This document shows, in pieces, positions 8,915-17,729 of a stretch of DNA of 64,000 bases. A program made the position numbers and the translations under genes. How positions within the stretch are numbered: the stretch's first letter is position 1; the number at the start of each line of letters is the position of its first letter. The notes beneath the pieces are model-generated. The model was given only the letters and a program-made list of their open reading frames with translations, was not told the origin of the DNA and made no database searches. Source of the stretch: Paenibacillus sp. HWE-109 (GTDB lineage Bacteria > Bacillota > Bacilli > Paenibacillales > NBRC-103111); the NCBI RefSeq assembly GCF_022163125.1, contig NZ_CP091881.1, positions 8,388,501-8,452,500 on the forward strand. The letters are read 5' to 3'.

Positions 8915-10282
8915 ATGAAAAAACAAACTGCACTAGTGCTAAGCAGCGCAATGATCAGCTTAACGGTGCTTGGCGGATGCGGAGCGAACACAACGAATAC
9001 AACAGGGGCTTCACCCTCCGCAGCTGCATCAACGGCGACCTCAACGCCGGCAGCAAAGCCGGTCACGATCAAGTATTACAACTGGGATAACGATACGACA
9101 GGTCCTGCTACGAAGAAGCTGATCGACGATTTCCAAGCCAAGAATCCGAATATCAAGGTCGAGTCTATCCCGCTGGTTCCGAGTAACTCCGTGGAATCGA
9201 TGAAAAAGCTTGACGTCATGATGACGTCAGGCGAACAGGTCGACGTCGTACTCTACTCGAACATCGACGAAACGATGGCGCGTGCGGCGCAAGGGGTTCT
9301 CGCCCCGCTGAACGATTTGTACAAGAAAGATAATGTGAATCCGGATGAGGAGTACTACATTAATCCGAAGTATAAAGGCAATTACTATGCAACCATGTAC
9401 ACAGCGTCAGATTGGCTGGTTATGCTGAACGAAGATGCCTTGAAGGATGCGGGTCTCAAGCCGCCGGCATATGACTGGACATGGGACGACTTCCGCGATT
9501 ATGCGAAGAAGCTAACCAAAGGAGAAGGCAATGACAAGCGCTATGGCGCGTACTTCCACACTTGGGGCGAATACGCGAACCCGATTGCGTACACGGACTT
9601 GAAAAATCCGTACTTGACCGCAGACCTGAAACCAGTTTTCAATGACCCGACGTTTGCCTACTTCTTCAACCTGCGCAGAGCGATGGAAAAAGATGATAAA
9701 TCAATCAAGCCGTATTCGGATGTTGTAGGCGGCAAGCTGAGCTATGCGACAGAGTTTATTAGCGGTAAAACGTCGATGCTGCTCAGTGCGACGTTCCTAG
9801 TCTCCTCCTTGGCGGACAAAGCCAAGAATCCGCATACGTTCAAAACGATTATTGCTCCGATGCCACGTTCCTCGAAGAACGTCGAGCCTGGTTTGACTGA
9901 CTTCGGAGCCAGCTTCGTTGCGATCGCAAACAACTCGAAGTATAAAGAAGAAGCTTATAAGTTCGTTCGTTTCATGTCCACGGAGAATAACACCAGATAT
10001 GACCTCTCCGGCTGGAAGAAGTCCGATACGAAAGCGTTGCTTGATCGCCTGTTCGGAGGTAGTAAGGATGTTGTTGATCTGGACTCGCTTGCGGCCTTAT
10101 TGTCGGATAAACGGATGCGCACGAACATGACGACAGACGTCTCCGCTCCGTACCAAAATCAATTGAAAAAAGTGCTGGAGAACGGCTTCTCCACCTTCAT
10201 TCTAGATAACAAGTCCGCTGAGGATGCTCAGAAGTTCATGATGGACGAAGCAGATAAAATTATTAAGCAGAACACCAAGTAA
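8915..10282 (+). CDS. Extracellular sugar-binding lipoprotein, family 1 (region 1)
   Basis: This 455-residue solute receptor of the region 1 importer is anchored outside the membrane. A lipoprotein signal peptide ends at Cys22 (TVLGGC), followed by a Ser/Thr/Ala-rich tether to about residue 48. The mature part has the family 1 pattern (VTIKYYNWDND start, GEQVDVVLYSN, SGKTSMLLSA, ANNSKYKEEAYKFVRFMS). The start is ATG behind AGGGGGAG. A stem-loop after the stop (10294-10338) probably ends most transcripts here, so the downstream chaperone and beta-helix genes may be expressed at a lower level. Confidence 0.9.
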   Translation: MKKQTALVLSSAMISLTVLGGCGANTTNTTGASPSAAASTATSTPAAKPVTIKYYNWDNDTTGPATKKLIDDFQAKNPNIKVESIPLVPSNSVESMKKLDVMMTSGEQVDVVLYSNIDETMARAAQGVLAPLNDLYKKDNVNPDEEYYINPKYKGNYYATMYTASDWLVMLNEDALKDAGLKPPAYDWTWDDFRDYAKKLTKGEGNDKRYGAYFHTWGEYANPIAYTDLKNPYLTADLKPVFNDPTFAYFFNLRRAMEKDDKSIKPYSDVVGGKLSYATEFISGKTSMLLSATFLVSSLADKAKNPHTFKTIIAPMPRSSKNVEPGLTDFGASFVAIANNSKYKEEAYKFVRFMSTENNTRYDLSGWKKSDTKALLDRLFGGSKDVVDLDSLAALLSDKRMRTNMTTDVSAPYQNQLKKVLENGFSTFILDNKSAEDAQKFMMDEADKIIKQNTK

Positions 10283-10293
10283 AGAGTAAGATT

Positions 10294-10338
10294 GAGAGGG
10301 TTATCGGAGCAGGGAGGGAATTCCGATAACCCTCTTTC
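10294..10338 (+). terminator. Stem-loop after the binding-protein gene
   Basis: The arms AGAGGGTTATCGGA (10295-10308) and TCCGATAACCCTCT (10322-10335) are perfect complements with a 13-nt loop, followed by TTCTCTC. The stem is strong and the tail only moderately T-rich, so this may be a partial terminator or an mRNA-stabilising element for the binding-protein transcript. Confidence 0.7.
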
Positions 10339-10374
10339 TCTCTCTGTATGTAGGGACGAAGGAGGGAAACAGGA

Positions 10375-11061
10375 GTGAAGCCAACCAAACCTAGGAAGAC
10401 TGTGTTGACGATTGCTCTTATTGTGACAATCATCGGGATCGGTAGCTTATTGTGGCTGAGAGAAGAACGGGTGGATGCCGCCGACCAAGAAAGAGAGCAG
10501 GTCGTGGGCCGAGACGTTCAAGCGGTCGCATTCATTAATGGAGCAGAGATTGACGAGCGGGAGTTCCAATTGTTTCTCCAAGCGGTCAAGGCGCAGGTCG
10601 CAAGCTACTTCCAAACGAACTACCATGCAGAAGCTTCGCCAACTTTCTGGACGGAGGCTTATAGCGGCGAAGTGCCGCTTACGAAGGCGAAACAGATCGC
10701 GCTGGAAAAACTGACCGAAGTTAAGGTTAAGCAGCTGATAGCTCATAAGCGCGGCCTGCTTGCAGATCCAGGGTACCTTTCATTCTTAGATGCATTAAAG
10801 AAAGAGAATCAGCGAAGGCAAGAAGCGGTTCGCCAGCATCGTGTGATTTATGGGCCGCAGCAATACGACGCATGGGGGTATTACACATATCTCTTGTCCA
10901 ATTTGGAGCTGAGGATTAAGGATTCGATCAATGAGGCGGAGGGGACATATACGGATCGGCGGCAGCTGGATGAACGGTTTGCGGCGCTGGTGAAGCAGGA
11001 ACTCGAATCTGTAAAGGTGGTGATTGACGAAACAAGTTATTCGCGAATCAGGTTACAGTAA
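10375..11061 (+). CDS. Membrane-anchored SurA-like chaperone lacking a PPIase domain
   Basis: This 228-residue protein starts with GTG behind GGAGGG. An uncleaved transmembrane anchor spans about residues 9-28 and no lipobox Cys follows. The rest matches the N-terminal chaperone domain of SurA/PrsA-type foldases: INGAEIDEREFQLFLQA, then a helical region with YGPQQYDAWGYYTYLLSNLELRI. It aligns along its whole length with the 351-residue lipoprotein at 39124 (YGPVQYEEAAYYEYWMSNLKLQTI there), but the parvulin PPIase segment is absent and the chaperone part runs straight into the shared C-terminal tail. It lies 41 bp upstream of a beta-helix gene whose paralogue also follows a SurA-like gene, suggesting a dedicated export chaperone. 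The function is inferred. Confidence 0.65.
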   Translation: MKPTKPRKTVLTIALIVTIIGIGSLLWLREERVDAADQEREQVVGRDVQAVAFINGAEIDEREFQLFLQAVKAQVASYFQTNYHAEASPTFWTEAYSGEVPLTKAKQIALEKLTEVKVKQLIAHKRGLLADPGYLSFLDALKKENQRRQEAVRQHRVIYGPQQYDAWGYYTYLLSNLELRIKDSINEAEGTYTDRRQLDERFAALVKQELESVKVVIDETSYSRIRLQ

Positions 11062-11102
11062 TCAAGACAGTAATCCCATCCCATGTAAAAAGGAGAATCT
11101 TT

Positions 11103-13655
11103 ATGAAACAAGCTTATCATCAGTTGACTCGGCTTCCTGCAGGATTCCTCGCTTTGCTGCTCGTTGTATCGCTCTTACTGATCTCGTGGATCCCAACGAC
11201 GGCTCTTGCGAATAATTCGACTTACTACGTCGACTCCGTTAGCGGAAGCGACAGTAATAATGGCCTTAGCAGCAGTGCGCCTTGGAAGACGTTGGCTAAG
11301 GTTAACGCAACGACTTATCAACCTGGCGATACGATTTTGTTTAAGTCCGGCTCCGTATGGAGCGGACAATTGCACCCGCTCGGGTCCGGTACGGTCGGCT
11401 CTCCGATTGTCATCGACAAGTACGGTACGGGCAGCAAGCCCATTATTAACGGTGATGGCTTGACGGGGGCCACGTTGTATTTTTTTAACCAGCAATACTG
11501 GGAAATCAACAATCTGGAGGTGACCAACATAGCGGGATCGGCCGGTGAGCGCTATGGGGTGAAGGTGGAAGCGCAGGACGTCGGAACCTACCATCATTTT
11601 TATATTAAAAATATGTACATTCATGATATTACAGGCACCAATACGGATGCCCTTAAGGTAACTGGCGGTATGCTAGTCATGGTGTCTGGAACAGCTGTAC
11701 GTACGAAGTGGGATGACGTTCTTATCGAAGGCAATACTGTAGAACGCGCGGATCGTACCGGCATCAGCACGGGCAGCTCCTGGGGAAACAACGACGGCTT
11801 AGGCAATTTTGAGCCGTTCACACAGCTTGTCATCCGAGGCAATCAGTTGAATGATATTGGCGGAGACGGCATTGTCATGCGCGCATCCATCGACGGCTTG
11901 ATCGAGTATAATGTCGTGAACACGGCTCATGCGCGGGATACGCATTACGACGCAGCAATCTGGCCCATTAACAGCACTCGCCCGGTGATGCAGTTTAACG
12001 AGGCGTACAATACGAAGACAAGCCAAGACGGCCAAGGATTCGACTGTGATTATAATCTGACGGGCTGTACCGTTCAATACAATTACAGCCATGACAACGA
12101 GGGCGGCTTCCTGCTGATTATGGGGATAGGATCGATTCGGAATGACAATATGATTGTCCGTTATAATATCAGTCAGAATGACCACACACGTATTTTCCAA
12201 TTCGATAGCAGCTACACCCCGTTAAATAACCAAATTTATAATAATACGTTCTATATTGGTTCTGGTTTGAGCACAAATATCACAACAGGAATTGGCGGAA
12301 GTAATCCGCTGAATTTTAAAAACAACATTGTCTACAACGCGGGCAGCGGCGGTTACATTGTTAAAGCGAATGATATCTATGATTATAATCTCTTTTATGG
12401 CAATCATCCTGCGAGCGAACCAGCGGATGCACATAAAATCACTTCAGATCCGCTTCTAGTCGCGCCGGGCACCGGAGGAATCGGATTAAGCTCGCTCGAT
12501 GGCTATAAGCTCGGGTTCGGATCGCCGGCGCTGGGCTCCGGCACTGTCATCAGTAGCAATGGGGGAAGGGACTATTGGGGCAACGTAGTATCCGCTTCGG
12601 CTGCTCCAAATCGCGGGGCTTATAATGGCCCTGGCGTTTCGAACCCCGCTTTGGGGGTTTGGACGGCCGTGGATGATACCACGGTCAGGGACGGCAGTTA
12701 CTCGGGAACGAACCAAAGCGGGTCGACGGCCACGGCAATTGACGTGAAAAGCGATGCAACGAGCTATAATCGGGAAGGGTATTTTAAGTTCGATTTCAGC
12801 GATTATGCTGGCGGAGTGATATCCGAAGCTACGGTTGTCCTAACGCCAACGGCAACGGGTACATCGGGCCTTCAGAATACCGTTGCGCTCGTCAGTGACA
12901 ATAGCTGGAACGAGGGCACCCTGACATGGAATACGAAGCCGTCCTCAAGCACCGTGCTGGGCACCTATACCATGACAAGTGGAACCCCTGTGACTGTGGA
13001 TATCACCGCGCAGGTGCAAGCGGCGCTATCCGCCGGCGGCAATAAGAAACTATCGCTTCGCGTATACAGCCCGGGACCTGTCGGCGAGACGTCCTACGTG
13101 AGCTATGCTTCCAGCGAAAATACCGATGCCAACTTGAGACCACAGCTGCAGATTACTGGTTTGATCGCATCGGACGATGCGACGGTGCGCGACGGCACCT
13201 ATGCAGGATCGAACCAGGCAGGCGCTACTTCCACCACCGTTGAGACGAAGAACGACGCTACCAGCTATATGCGGGAAAGTTATTTTAAATTTAACTTTGG
13301 GGGATACAATGGCACCGTATCGTCGGCAACGATTACGCTGACGCCGACGGCAGTATCTGCTACTGGCCTTCAGAACGCTGTCGATTTAGTCAGCGACAAT
13401 ACATGGAGCGAGAGTACCATCACCTGGAATACGAAGCCGGCATCCAGCACGGTGCTGGGCACGTACACAGTATCGGGCGGTACGCCGATTACAATCAATG
13501 TTACCTCCCAAGTTCAGGCAGCCATGTCGAGTGGGAAGAAACTTTCCATTCGGGTTTACAGCGTTTCACCAGTGGGTTCGAATGGCGGAGCTTCCTATGC
13601 CTCCAGCGAGAATTCGACAGTCGTACAGCGTCCACTGCTGAAGATTACACCATAA
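11103..13655 (+). CDS. Secreted right-handed beta-helix protein with two DNRLRE modules (probable polysaccharide lyase)
   Basis: This 850-residue exported protein has a signal peptide to about residue 36 (cleavage after TTALA). Residues about 40-510 form a pectate-lyase-like parallel beta-helix beginning YYVDSVSGSDSNNGLSS, with ladder repeats such as VQYNYSHDNEGGF and IYNNTFYIGSG. Residues about 520-683 and 688-850 are two tandem DNRLRE domains (VRDGSYSGTNQSG and VRDGTYAGSNQAG; TWNTKPSSSTVLGTY in each); this domain class includes alginate-binding modules (CBM96). The start is ATG behind AAGGAG. The beta-helix is paralogous to 40310-42411. Lyase rather than hydrolase activity is inferred from the fold and neighbours; catalytic residues were not assigned. 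Confidence 0.8.
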   Translation: MKQAYHQLTRLPAGFLALLLVVSLLLISWIPTTALANNSTYYVDSVSGSDSNNGLSSSAPWKTLAKVNATTYQPGDTILFKSGSVWSGQLHPLGSGTVGSPIVIDKYGTGSKPIINGDGLTGATLYFFNQQYWEINNLEVTNIAGSAGERYGVKVEAQDVGTYHHFYIKNMYIHDITGTNTDALKVTGGMLVMVSGTAVRTKWDDVLIEGNTVERADRTGISTGSSWGNNDGLGNFEPFTQLVIRGNQLNDIGGDGIVMRASIDGLIEYNVVNTAHARDTHYDAAIWPINSTRPVMQFNEAYNTKTSQDGQGFDCDYNLTGCTVQYNYSHDNEGGFLLIMGIGSIRNDNMIVRYNISQNDHTRIFQFDSSYTPLNNQIYNNTFYIGSGLSTNITTGIGGSNPLNFKNNIVYNAGSGGYIVKANDIYDYNLFYGNHPASEPADAHKITSDPLLVAPGTGGIGLSSLDGYKLGFGSPALGSGTVISSNGGRDYWGNVVSASAAPNRGAYNGPGVSNPALGVWTAVDDTTVRDGSYSGTNQSGSTATAIDVKSDATSYNREGYFKFDFSDYAGGVISEATVVLTPTATGTSGLQNTVALVSDNSWNEGTLTWNTKPSSSTVLGTYTMTSGTPVTVDITAQVQAALSAGGNKKLSLRVYSPGPVGETSYVSYASSENTDANLRPQLQITGLIASDDATVRDGTYAGSNQAGATSTTVETKNDATSYMRESYFKFNFGGYNGTVSSATITLTPTAVSATGLQNAVDLVSDNTWSESTITWNTKPASSTVLGTYTVSGGTPITINVTSQVQAAMSSGKKLSIRVYSVSPVGSNGGASYASSENSTVVQRPLLKITP

Positions 13656-13734
13656 AGGAACGAATAGCCCTTATCTTGCCTTGGCAAACATGCGTACGAA
13701 TGCCGAACACAGCTTTTGTCAAACGTCTACAAGC

Positions 13735-13905
13735 TGGCACCTCCATCTTCGGACGAAATACGACTCAAGCAACGGAGTGAAGAGCTTTATACGAAGTATC
13801 CATTATGGGGGCGATTGCTTCCATCATAACGCTTAGACATCAACTTGCCAGTTTAGGTATTAAGGTTATCGAGTTTATACCGCCAATGCAGCAGAAGTTA
13901 ATATA
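13735..13905 (+). pseudogene. Possible IS3-family transposase (OrfB) relic
   Basis: Two reading frames joined near base 13800 give SEELYTKYPLWG and then ITLRHQLASLGIKV. Order and spacing resemble the conserved N-terminal part of IS3-family OrfB proteins (iDELytkyPfyG...LrrqGikVn). The piece ends at a TAA near 13905 and has no start. The match is short and made by eye, so this is tentative. Confidence 0.25.
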
Positions 13906-14029
13906 ACTAATATTTGCCTTGCGAGAAATCGTAAGGCTCTTTAATTTTTAAAAAGGTTGCTCTTTGTAAGGAAGTGTTGTGACTTTATTATTCTATCAAG
14001 GATTGGATTTTGCCATATGTGCCTTGTGG

Positions 14030-14193
14030 AATAGTTTGTAAAAAGTACTTCAAAACTTATTTGTAATTCAGGGTTTTCACCTGAAAACACCACTTCAAAA
14101 CTTAATTTGTAAATCGATTTTATAAGAAAAGCCAGCAAACTCTTGAGTTTGCTGGCTTCTTGCACTTCAGAACCTATTTGTCACCCAACATTA
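14030..14193 (+). repeat. Interspersed repeat copy B (164 bp, terminator-bearing)
   Basis: Same length and orientation as copy A at 3071, beginning AATAGTTTGTAA and ending TTTGTCACCCAACATTA. Motif copies lie at about 14046, 14091 and 14164 (the last mutated to ACTTCAGAACCTATTTGT). The perfect-stem hairpin spans 14130-14157. The flanking DNA differs from that of copy A, so the shared 164 bp marks the likely element boundaries. Copies A and B bracket the whole region 1 operon. Confidence 0.75.
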
Positions 14194-14199
14194 TACTTA

Positions 14200-14760
14200 T
14201 TTCACATTCCAATAAATTTAACTGCGAAAGCCCTGTATGAATGTAAGGGCATAGACCCGTCGAGCCATGGGATGGTGAACACCAAGGAGAAAGTGGAGTA
14301 TGCGCGCAGGATAAAAACGAATGGAGAAAAGTTCCAAAGCGTTTCTTCTGTTCCCGCATAGTGAGATAAACCATTAAAAACCGAGGGACGGGCAGATTAG
14401 CGTGGTGCCATCTTGCTGGGTTTGGCTGCGGTTGAGAAATTGGATAGTAATGATTAGTTATAATCATTATTTCCTGCCGATAGATTAGAGCAGTATGTTA
14501 CAGTATTTAATAGTGAACTCAGTTCTTGTTAAATGATAGCATAGGGGAACGTGAGTGGAAGCCAACACTAACCTGAGCGAAGACCGTCGGGTCATGGTGC
14601 TGGAAAGTGGGAAGTGGGAAGTGATTTCTCCCGACTCCACTGACTGAGAGTCCCACTCAAAATTAACTTCTTTTTATTCAAGCTCTTGCGACGCGGCGCG
14701 TCATGCGTTGGAGGCAATTCCCCGTCACTGGGTCTTATATAATCAAAAATATCACGACCT
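14200..14760 (+). ncRNA. Structured-looking non-coding segment, possibly a degenerate group II intron 5' region
   Basis: This stretch is purine-rich with many short complementary blocks (for example ATGGTGAACACCA near 14272 and GGAACGTGAGTGG near 14547) and no sustained reading frame. The composition and phrases such as AACACTAACCTG recall domain I of group II introns. However, no domain V hairpin and no reverse transcriptase gene were found, so it would be a relic at best. An unrelated structured RNA or a decayed gene is equally possible. Confidence 0.2.
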
Positions 14761-14806
14761 CTGCGGATGATAGTTAGTAAGCACTGGTTGTCAAGAGGAG
14801 GCGTGC

Positions 14807-15898
14807 ATGATCAGGAAACAAAAAATTGTAGTGATAGGTGCAGGTATTGTTGGTGCATCAATGGCATATAACTTATCAAAACGGAATCAGGATGTTACTG
14901 TAATCGAGTGTAATTCAACAGCAGCATGTGAAGTAACTGGAAAATCTTTCGCTTGGATTAATTCGTCAGGTCGAGTTTCAAAAAAATTTCGACATCTATA
15001 CGATGCAACATTAGCTGAATATCATTCATTAGAAAAAGATCTGCCTGATTTAAAGGTAAATTGGAACGGAGCACTGACATGGGGAGTACCTACAAATGTG
15101 GAGAAGTCTCATATACAAAAACTGAATCGGAAACAAATCATAGAATTAGAACCTAATTTGAAGGAATATCCAGAAGAGGCTGGCTTTGCTTATGGAGAAG
15201 GCGCAGTAGATCCGGTATTAACAACAAAGCTTTTGTTAAAAAAAGCAGAAGAAAATGGAGCCAATATACTTTTCGATACAAAAGTTACGCAAATAAAAAA
15301 AGAGAGTTCTAATGTTGTTGGTGTTTACACCTCAATTGGTTTTATAGAATCAGATATTATTGTATTAGCTACTGGTGCAAATTTACCCGAGCTCTGTAAA
15401 CCATTAGGCTTCGATGTTCCTGTTGCTCCTTCGCCTTCAATCATAATTCGCATGAAATCAAAAGAAAAGTTAATTCATACTTTAATTTCTAATTCAAAAT
15501 TTGAAGCAAGACAACTAACAAATGATATTATAATAGCTGCGGAAGATTATATAGATGAGTCTGAAGAAAACGGGCCAGAAACAATCGGAAAAAGAGCTTT
15601 TGAAACCCTTCGCCACCATTTAAATGGAGGTGAGAATTTGGAGTTGGAAAGTATCAAGGTAGGATGGAGACCTATGCCAGAAGACGGTTACCCTATTGTT
15701 GGATTTCATGAACAGATAGGAGGTCTATATCTTTCAGTTATGCATTCAGCCATTACGCTAGCTCCTATTGTTAGCCGCTTGGCTGCAAATGAGATTATAG
15801 ACGACGTGAAGATGAATGAATTGGAATGTTGCAGATTATCTAGATTCATCGTCGAAGACATGACTTCTGTACCCCTGAAAAGCGACCTTGATGAATGA
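14807..15898 (+). CDS. DAO-type FAD-dependent oxidoreductase
   Basis: This 363-residue cytoplasmic flavoenzyme resembles glycine/D-amino-acid oxidases and sarcosine-type dehydrogenases. The N-terminal Rossmann motif VVIGAGIVGASMAYNLSKR binds FAD, and a C-terminal segment KVGWRPMPEDGYPIVGF matches the conserved flavin-contact region. The start is ATG behind AGAGGAGG. The gene is clearly more AT-rich than the sugar operons and is bracketed by repeat copies B and D, which suggests it was acquired separately. It has its own terminator. The substrate is unknown and no pathway partner is adjacent. Confidence 0.8.
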   Translation: MIRKQKIVVIGAGIVGASMAYNLSKRNQDVTVIECNSTAACEVTGKSFAWINSSGRVSKKFRHLYDATLAEYHSLEKDLPDLKVNWNGALTWGVPTNVEKSHIQKLNRKQIIELEPNLKEYPEEAGFAYGEGAVDPVLTTKLLLKKAEENGANILFDTKVTQIKKESSNVVGVYTSIGFIESDIIVLATGANLPELCKPLGFDVPVAPSPSIIIRMKSKEKLIHTLISNSKFEARQLTNDIIIAAEDYIDESEENGPETIGKRAFETLRHHLNGGENLELESIKVGWRPMPEDGYPIVGFHEQIGGLYLSVMHSAITLAPIVSRLAANEIIDDVKMNELECCRLSRFIVEDMTSVPLKSDLDE

Positions 15899-15927
15899 AC
15901 TCTATTATTGACGTTTCATATTTTGAA

Positions 15928-15970
15928 AACATCGCCTGAACAACGAAAAAGGGCGGTGTTTTTTTTCTTT
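15928..15970 (+). terminator. Rho-independent terminator of the DAO gene
   Basis: AACATCGCC (15928-15936) pairs with GGCGGTGTT (15952-15960), with one G-T pair, and is followed by a long T-run TTTTTTCTTT. Repeat remnant D begins within the T-tract. Confidence 0.85.
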
Positions 15971-16015
15971 GTCACCCAACATTATTTATCGGGTGACAAT
16001 TAAGTTTTGAAGTAG
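15968..16015. repeat. Repeat remnant D: two element ends facing each other
   Basis: TTTGTCACCCAACA (15968-15982) is the right terminus seen in copies A and B. Only a few bases later, GGGTGACAATTAAGTTTTGAAGT is the same terminal motif in reverse orientation (15991-16013). Two opposite ends separated by about 8 bp could be a junction left by loss of an element or by adjacent insertions. Confidence 0.6.
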
Positions 16016-16086
16016 ACTAGTAAGCGTTCATTTCAGAAGAACGTACCCATGGCTGTTTCGATGGAAATCCCCTATTTCGGTCTCGT

Positions 16087-16118
16087 CAAGCCCCGGTAGA
16101 TTTCGATACCGGGGCTTG
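16087..16118. terminator. Hairpin after the minus-strand response-regulator gene
   Basis: CAAGCCCCGGTA (16087-16098) and TACCGGGGCTTG (16107-16118) form a perfect 12-bp GC-rich stem with an 8-nt loop, ending 3 bp beyond the stop of the minus-strand regulator gene. There is no good T-run on either side, but position and strength suggest it ends the kinase-regulator transcript. Confidence 0.65.
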
Positions 16119-16121
16119 CTT

Positions 16122-17729
16122 TCATTGCATTGTATTGCGAAACTCCTTGGGAGAAATGCCACAGTGGTTTTTAAAAGCCCGCGAGAAATGATAAGGGTTG
16201 CTGTAACCGACCTTTTCCGAAATTTCATGGATGCGCAAAGCGGGGTCCTTCAAGAGTTTTTGCGCTTCCTCCATGCGTATCTTGGTCAGATAAGCGGTAA
16301 AGGTCAACCCCATCCGTTCTTTAAACAGCTTGCTGAAATAAGAGTAGTTCATGGATACCCGATTTGCCACCTCTGCAAGTTGAATTTCGCGATAGAAATG
16401 CTGCCGAACGTATGATATCGCATCGCCAATGACGACTCCCTCCAAGTTCGTGCTTTCGGATACAAGCTGCTTGGCCGTATAGACATAACCTTTTAAATAC
16501 TGGCGAAGGTCATGCAGGGTATGGAAGCTGGCGAATGCCTGAGCCTGCTCGTTTTCTTCAAAGATGAGGCGGCTATTGAAATGCCGATGAATTCCCGTCA
16601 TTAAGAGATCGAAGACGGCCTCCAACTGCTCTAGAGATATTCGCTCAACCAGACTATCGGGCAGCCAACGATCGATCCAAAGATGGATACGCTCCAATTG
16701 AAGTGTTTCAACAGATTGCCGGAGCTCATCAATATCTTTGCGGGCGGGAAGCCACTCTTCCTGTCGTTTTGGAGGCTCATTCAGATACAGCACCGTGTCA
16801 GGCTCCCGCAAAATCCGGTAAGACATGGCAAGCTGTGCTTGCCTGTATAGCTGCGGCAAATCCTTTAATCCTCCGATCTTACTGACGGAAACGACGGGCT
16901 TATCCGAGCTATCCAGGCTCAGCTGTTCAATCGTCTCACGAAGCAGGGCGTTAAACGCGTCCAAGGGGAGCGTTTCAGCCAAGTTGAAAACAGCATAAAC
17001 CTTCCCCTGCGTATCGTGAAAAGCAAGTGTTTGAAGCTGGGCTGTGTATCCGGATGCACGAATTGACTGATTCAAGCATGCATCGGTGCGTGCCAGCTCT
17101 CTTGTGCTGAAGGCCGCTTCACCCATGCTGAATAAACCAACGGCAAAGGAAGGATGGACAAAGAAACATTCGAGCATATGCCACGACTCCAGCATGTCTG
17201 GAAGGTCATGCGTGTCAGTCACGAGAGAGGGAGGCTGCAGGAGGCGTTCATCTTTCTCAGCAGCGGCGTTCAGCAGCAAATTCAGTCTAGCAGCGAGCAA
17301 GGTTTGCTTATCCTGCTGGTTTCGCTCCAACGCGAGGGCTTGGCGGCTGTCCGCTTCGATGGCGGCGATGGCTGCCTGCACTTGGCCCGCCAGCTCTGCG
17401 GAGCTGGCGGGCTTCAGCAGATAGTCAAGCACGCCGTATTTAAAAGCTTCCCGAACATAGCTATAATCGTCATGCCCGCTCAGCATGATAAATTTCGTTA
17501 GCGGCAGCTGCTGGGAGAGCTGTCGAATCAGCTGAATGCCGTCCACTTCTGGCATGCGCATATCGGTGATAATAATATGCGGCTTTATCTCCTCGGCAGC
17601 TTTAAGCCCTTGCAGGCCTCCGTAGGCGACATTGATTTTTCCCACAACTGGTAAGCCAGCCCGTTCCAGCTTAGCTTTGACCCCATCACCTATCAATTCC
17701 TCGTCATCAATGATTAACACACTATACAT
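16122..17729 (-). CDS. YesN-type response regulator with AraC-family domain (region 3)
   Basis: Receiver domain at residues 1-120 (MYSVLIIDDEE, phospho-acceptor Asp56 in IITDMRMPEVDG, Lys in DYLLKPASS), a long linker, and a C-terminal AraC double helix-turn-helix (REIQLAEVANRVSMNYSYFS, then GYSNPYHFSRAFKNHCGISP). The ATG at 17729 is preferred over 17750 because AGAGGAAG lies just upstream and the family usually starts MYSVLIIDDE. That ATG overlaps the kinase stop by 8 bp (ATGTATAG), coupling translation. It probably activates the divergent importer operon through the direct repeats at 19550-19580. Confidence 0.9.
   Translation of the reverse strand: MYSVLIIDDEELIGDGVKAKLERAGLPVVGKINVAYGGLQGLKAAEEIKPHIIITDMRMPEVDGIQLIRQLSQQLPLTKFIMLSGHDDYSYVREAFKYGVLDYLLKPASSAELAGQVQAAIAAIEADSRQALALERNQQDKQTLLAARLNLLLNAAAEKDERLLQPPSLVTDTHDLPDMLESWHMLECFFVHPSFAVGLFSMGEAAFSTRELARTDACLNQSIRASGYTAQLQTLAFHDTQGKVYAVFNLAETLPLDAFNALLRETIEQLSLDSSDKPVVSVSKIGGLKDLPQLYRQAQLAMSYRILREPDTVLYLNEPPKRQEEWLPARKDIDELRQSVETLQLERIHLWIDRWLPDSLVERISLEQLEAVFDLLMTGIHRHFNSRLIFEENEQAQAFASFHTLHDLRQYLKGYVYTAKQLVSESTNLEGVVIGDAISYVRQHFYREIQLAEVANRVSMNYSYFSKLFKERMGLTFTAYLTKIRMEEAQKLLKDPALRIHEISEKVGYSNPYHFSRAFKNHCGISPKEFRNTMQ

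Larger units (their letters stand above)
13656..14806. other. Gene-free interval with transposon-like relics
   Basis: Between the beta-helix gene and the DAO gene there is no intact gene. It contains a possible IS3-type transposase relic (13735-13905), repeat copy B (14030-14193), and about 550 bp of structured-looking non-coding DNA (14200-14760). Just before the DAO gene, bases about 14690-14770 can be read as ARHALEAIPRHWVLYNQKYH and then a stop, possibly the end of another lost gene. Confidence 0.6.

Noticed and set aside
13403..13780. 125-residue ORF overlapping the end of the first beta-helix gene
   Set aside because: It is out of frame with the DNRLRE module over most of its length and has no ribosome binding site.
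3071..14193. A complete composite transposon formed by copies A and B
   Set aside because: The copies are direct rather than inverted, no transposase lies between them and no target-site duplication was seen, so only bracketing is claimed.
14200..14760. tRNA or rRNA gene
   Set aside because: No cloverleaf with T-loop GTTC-type signature and no conserved rRNA sequence could be recognised.
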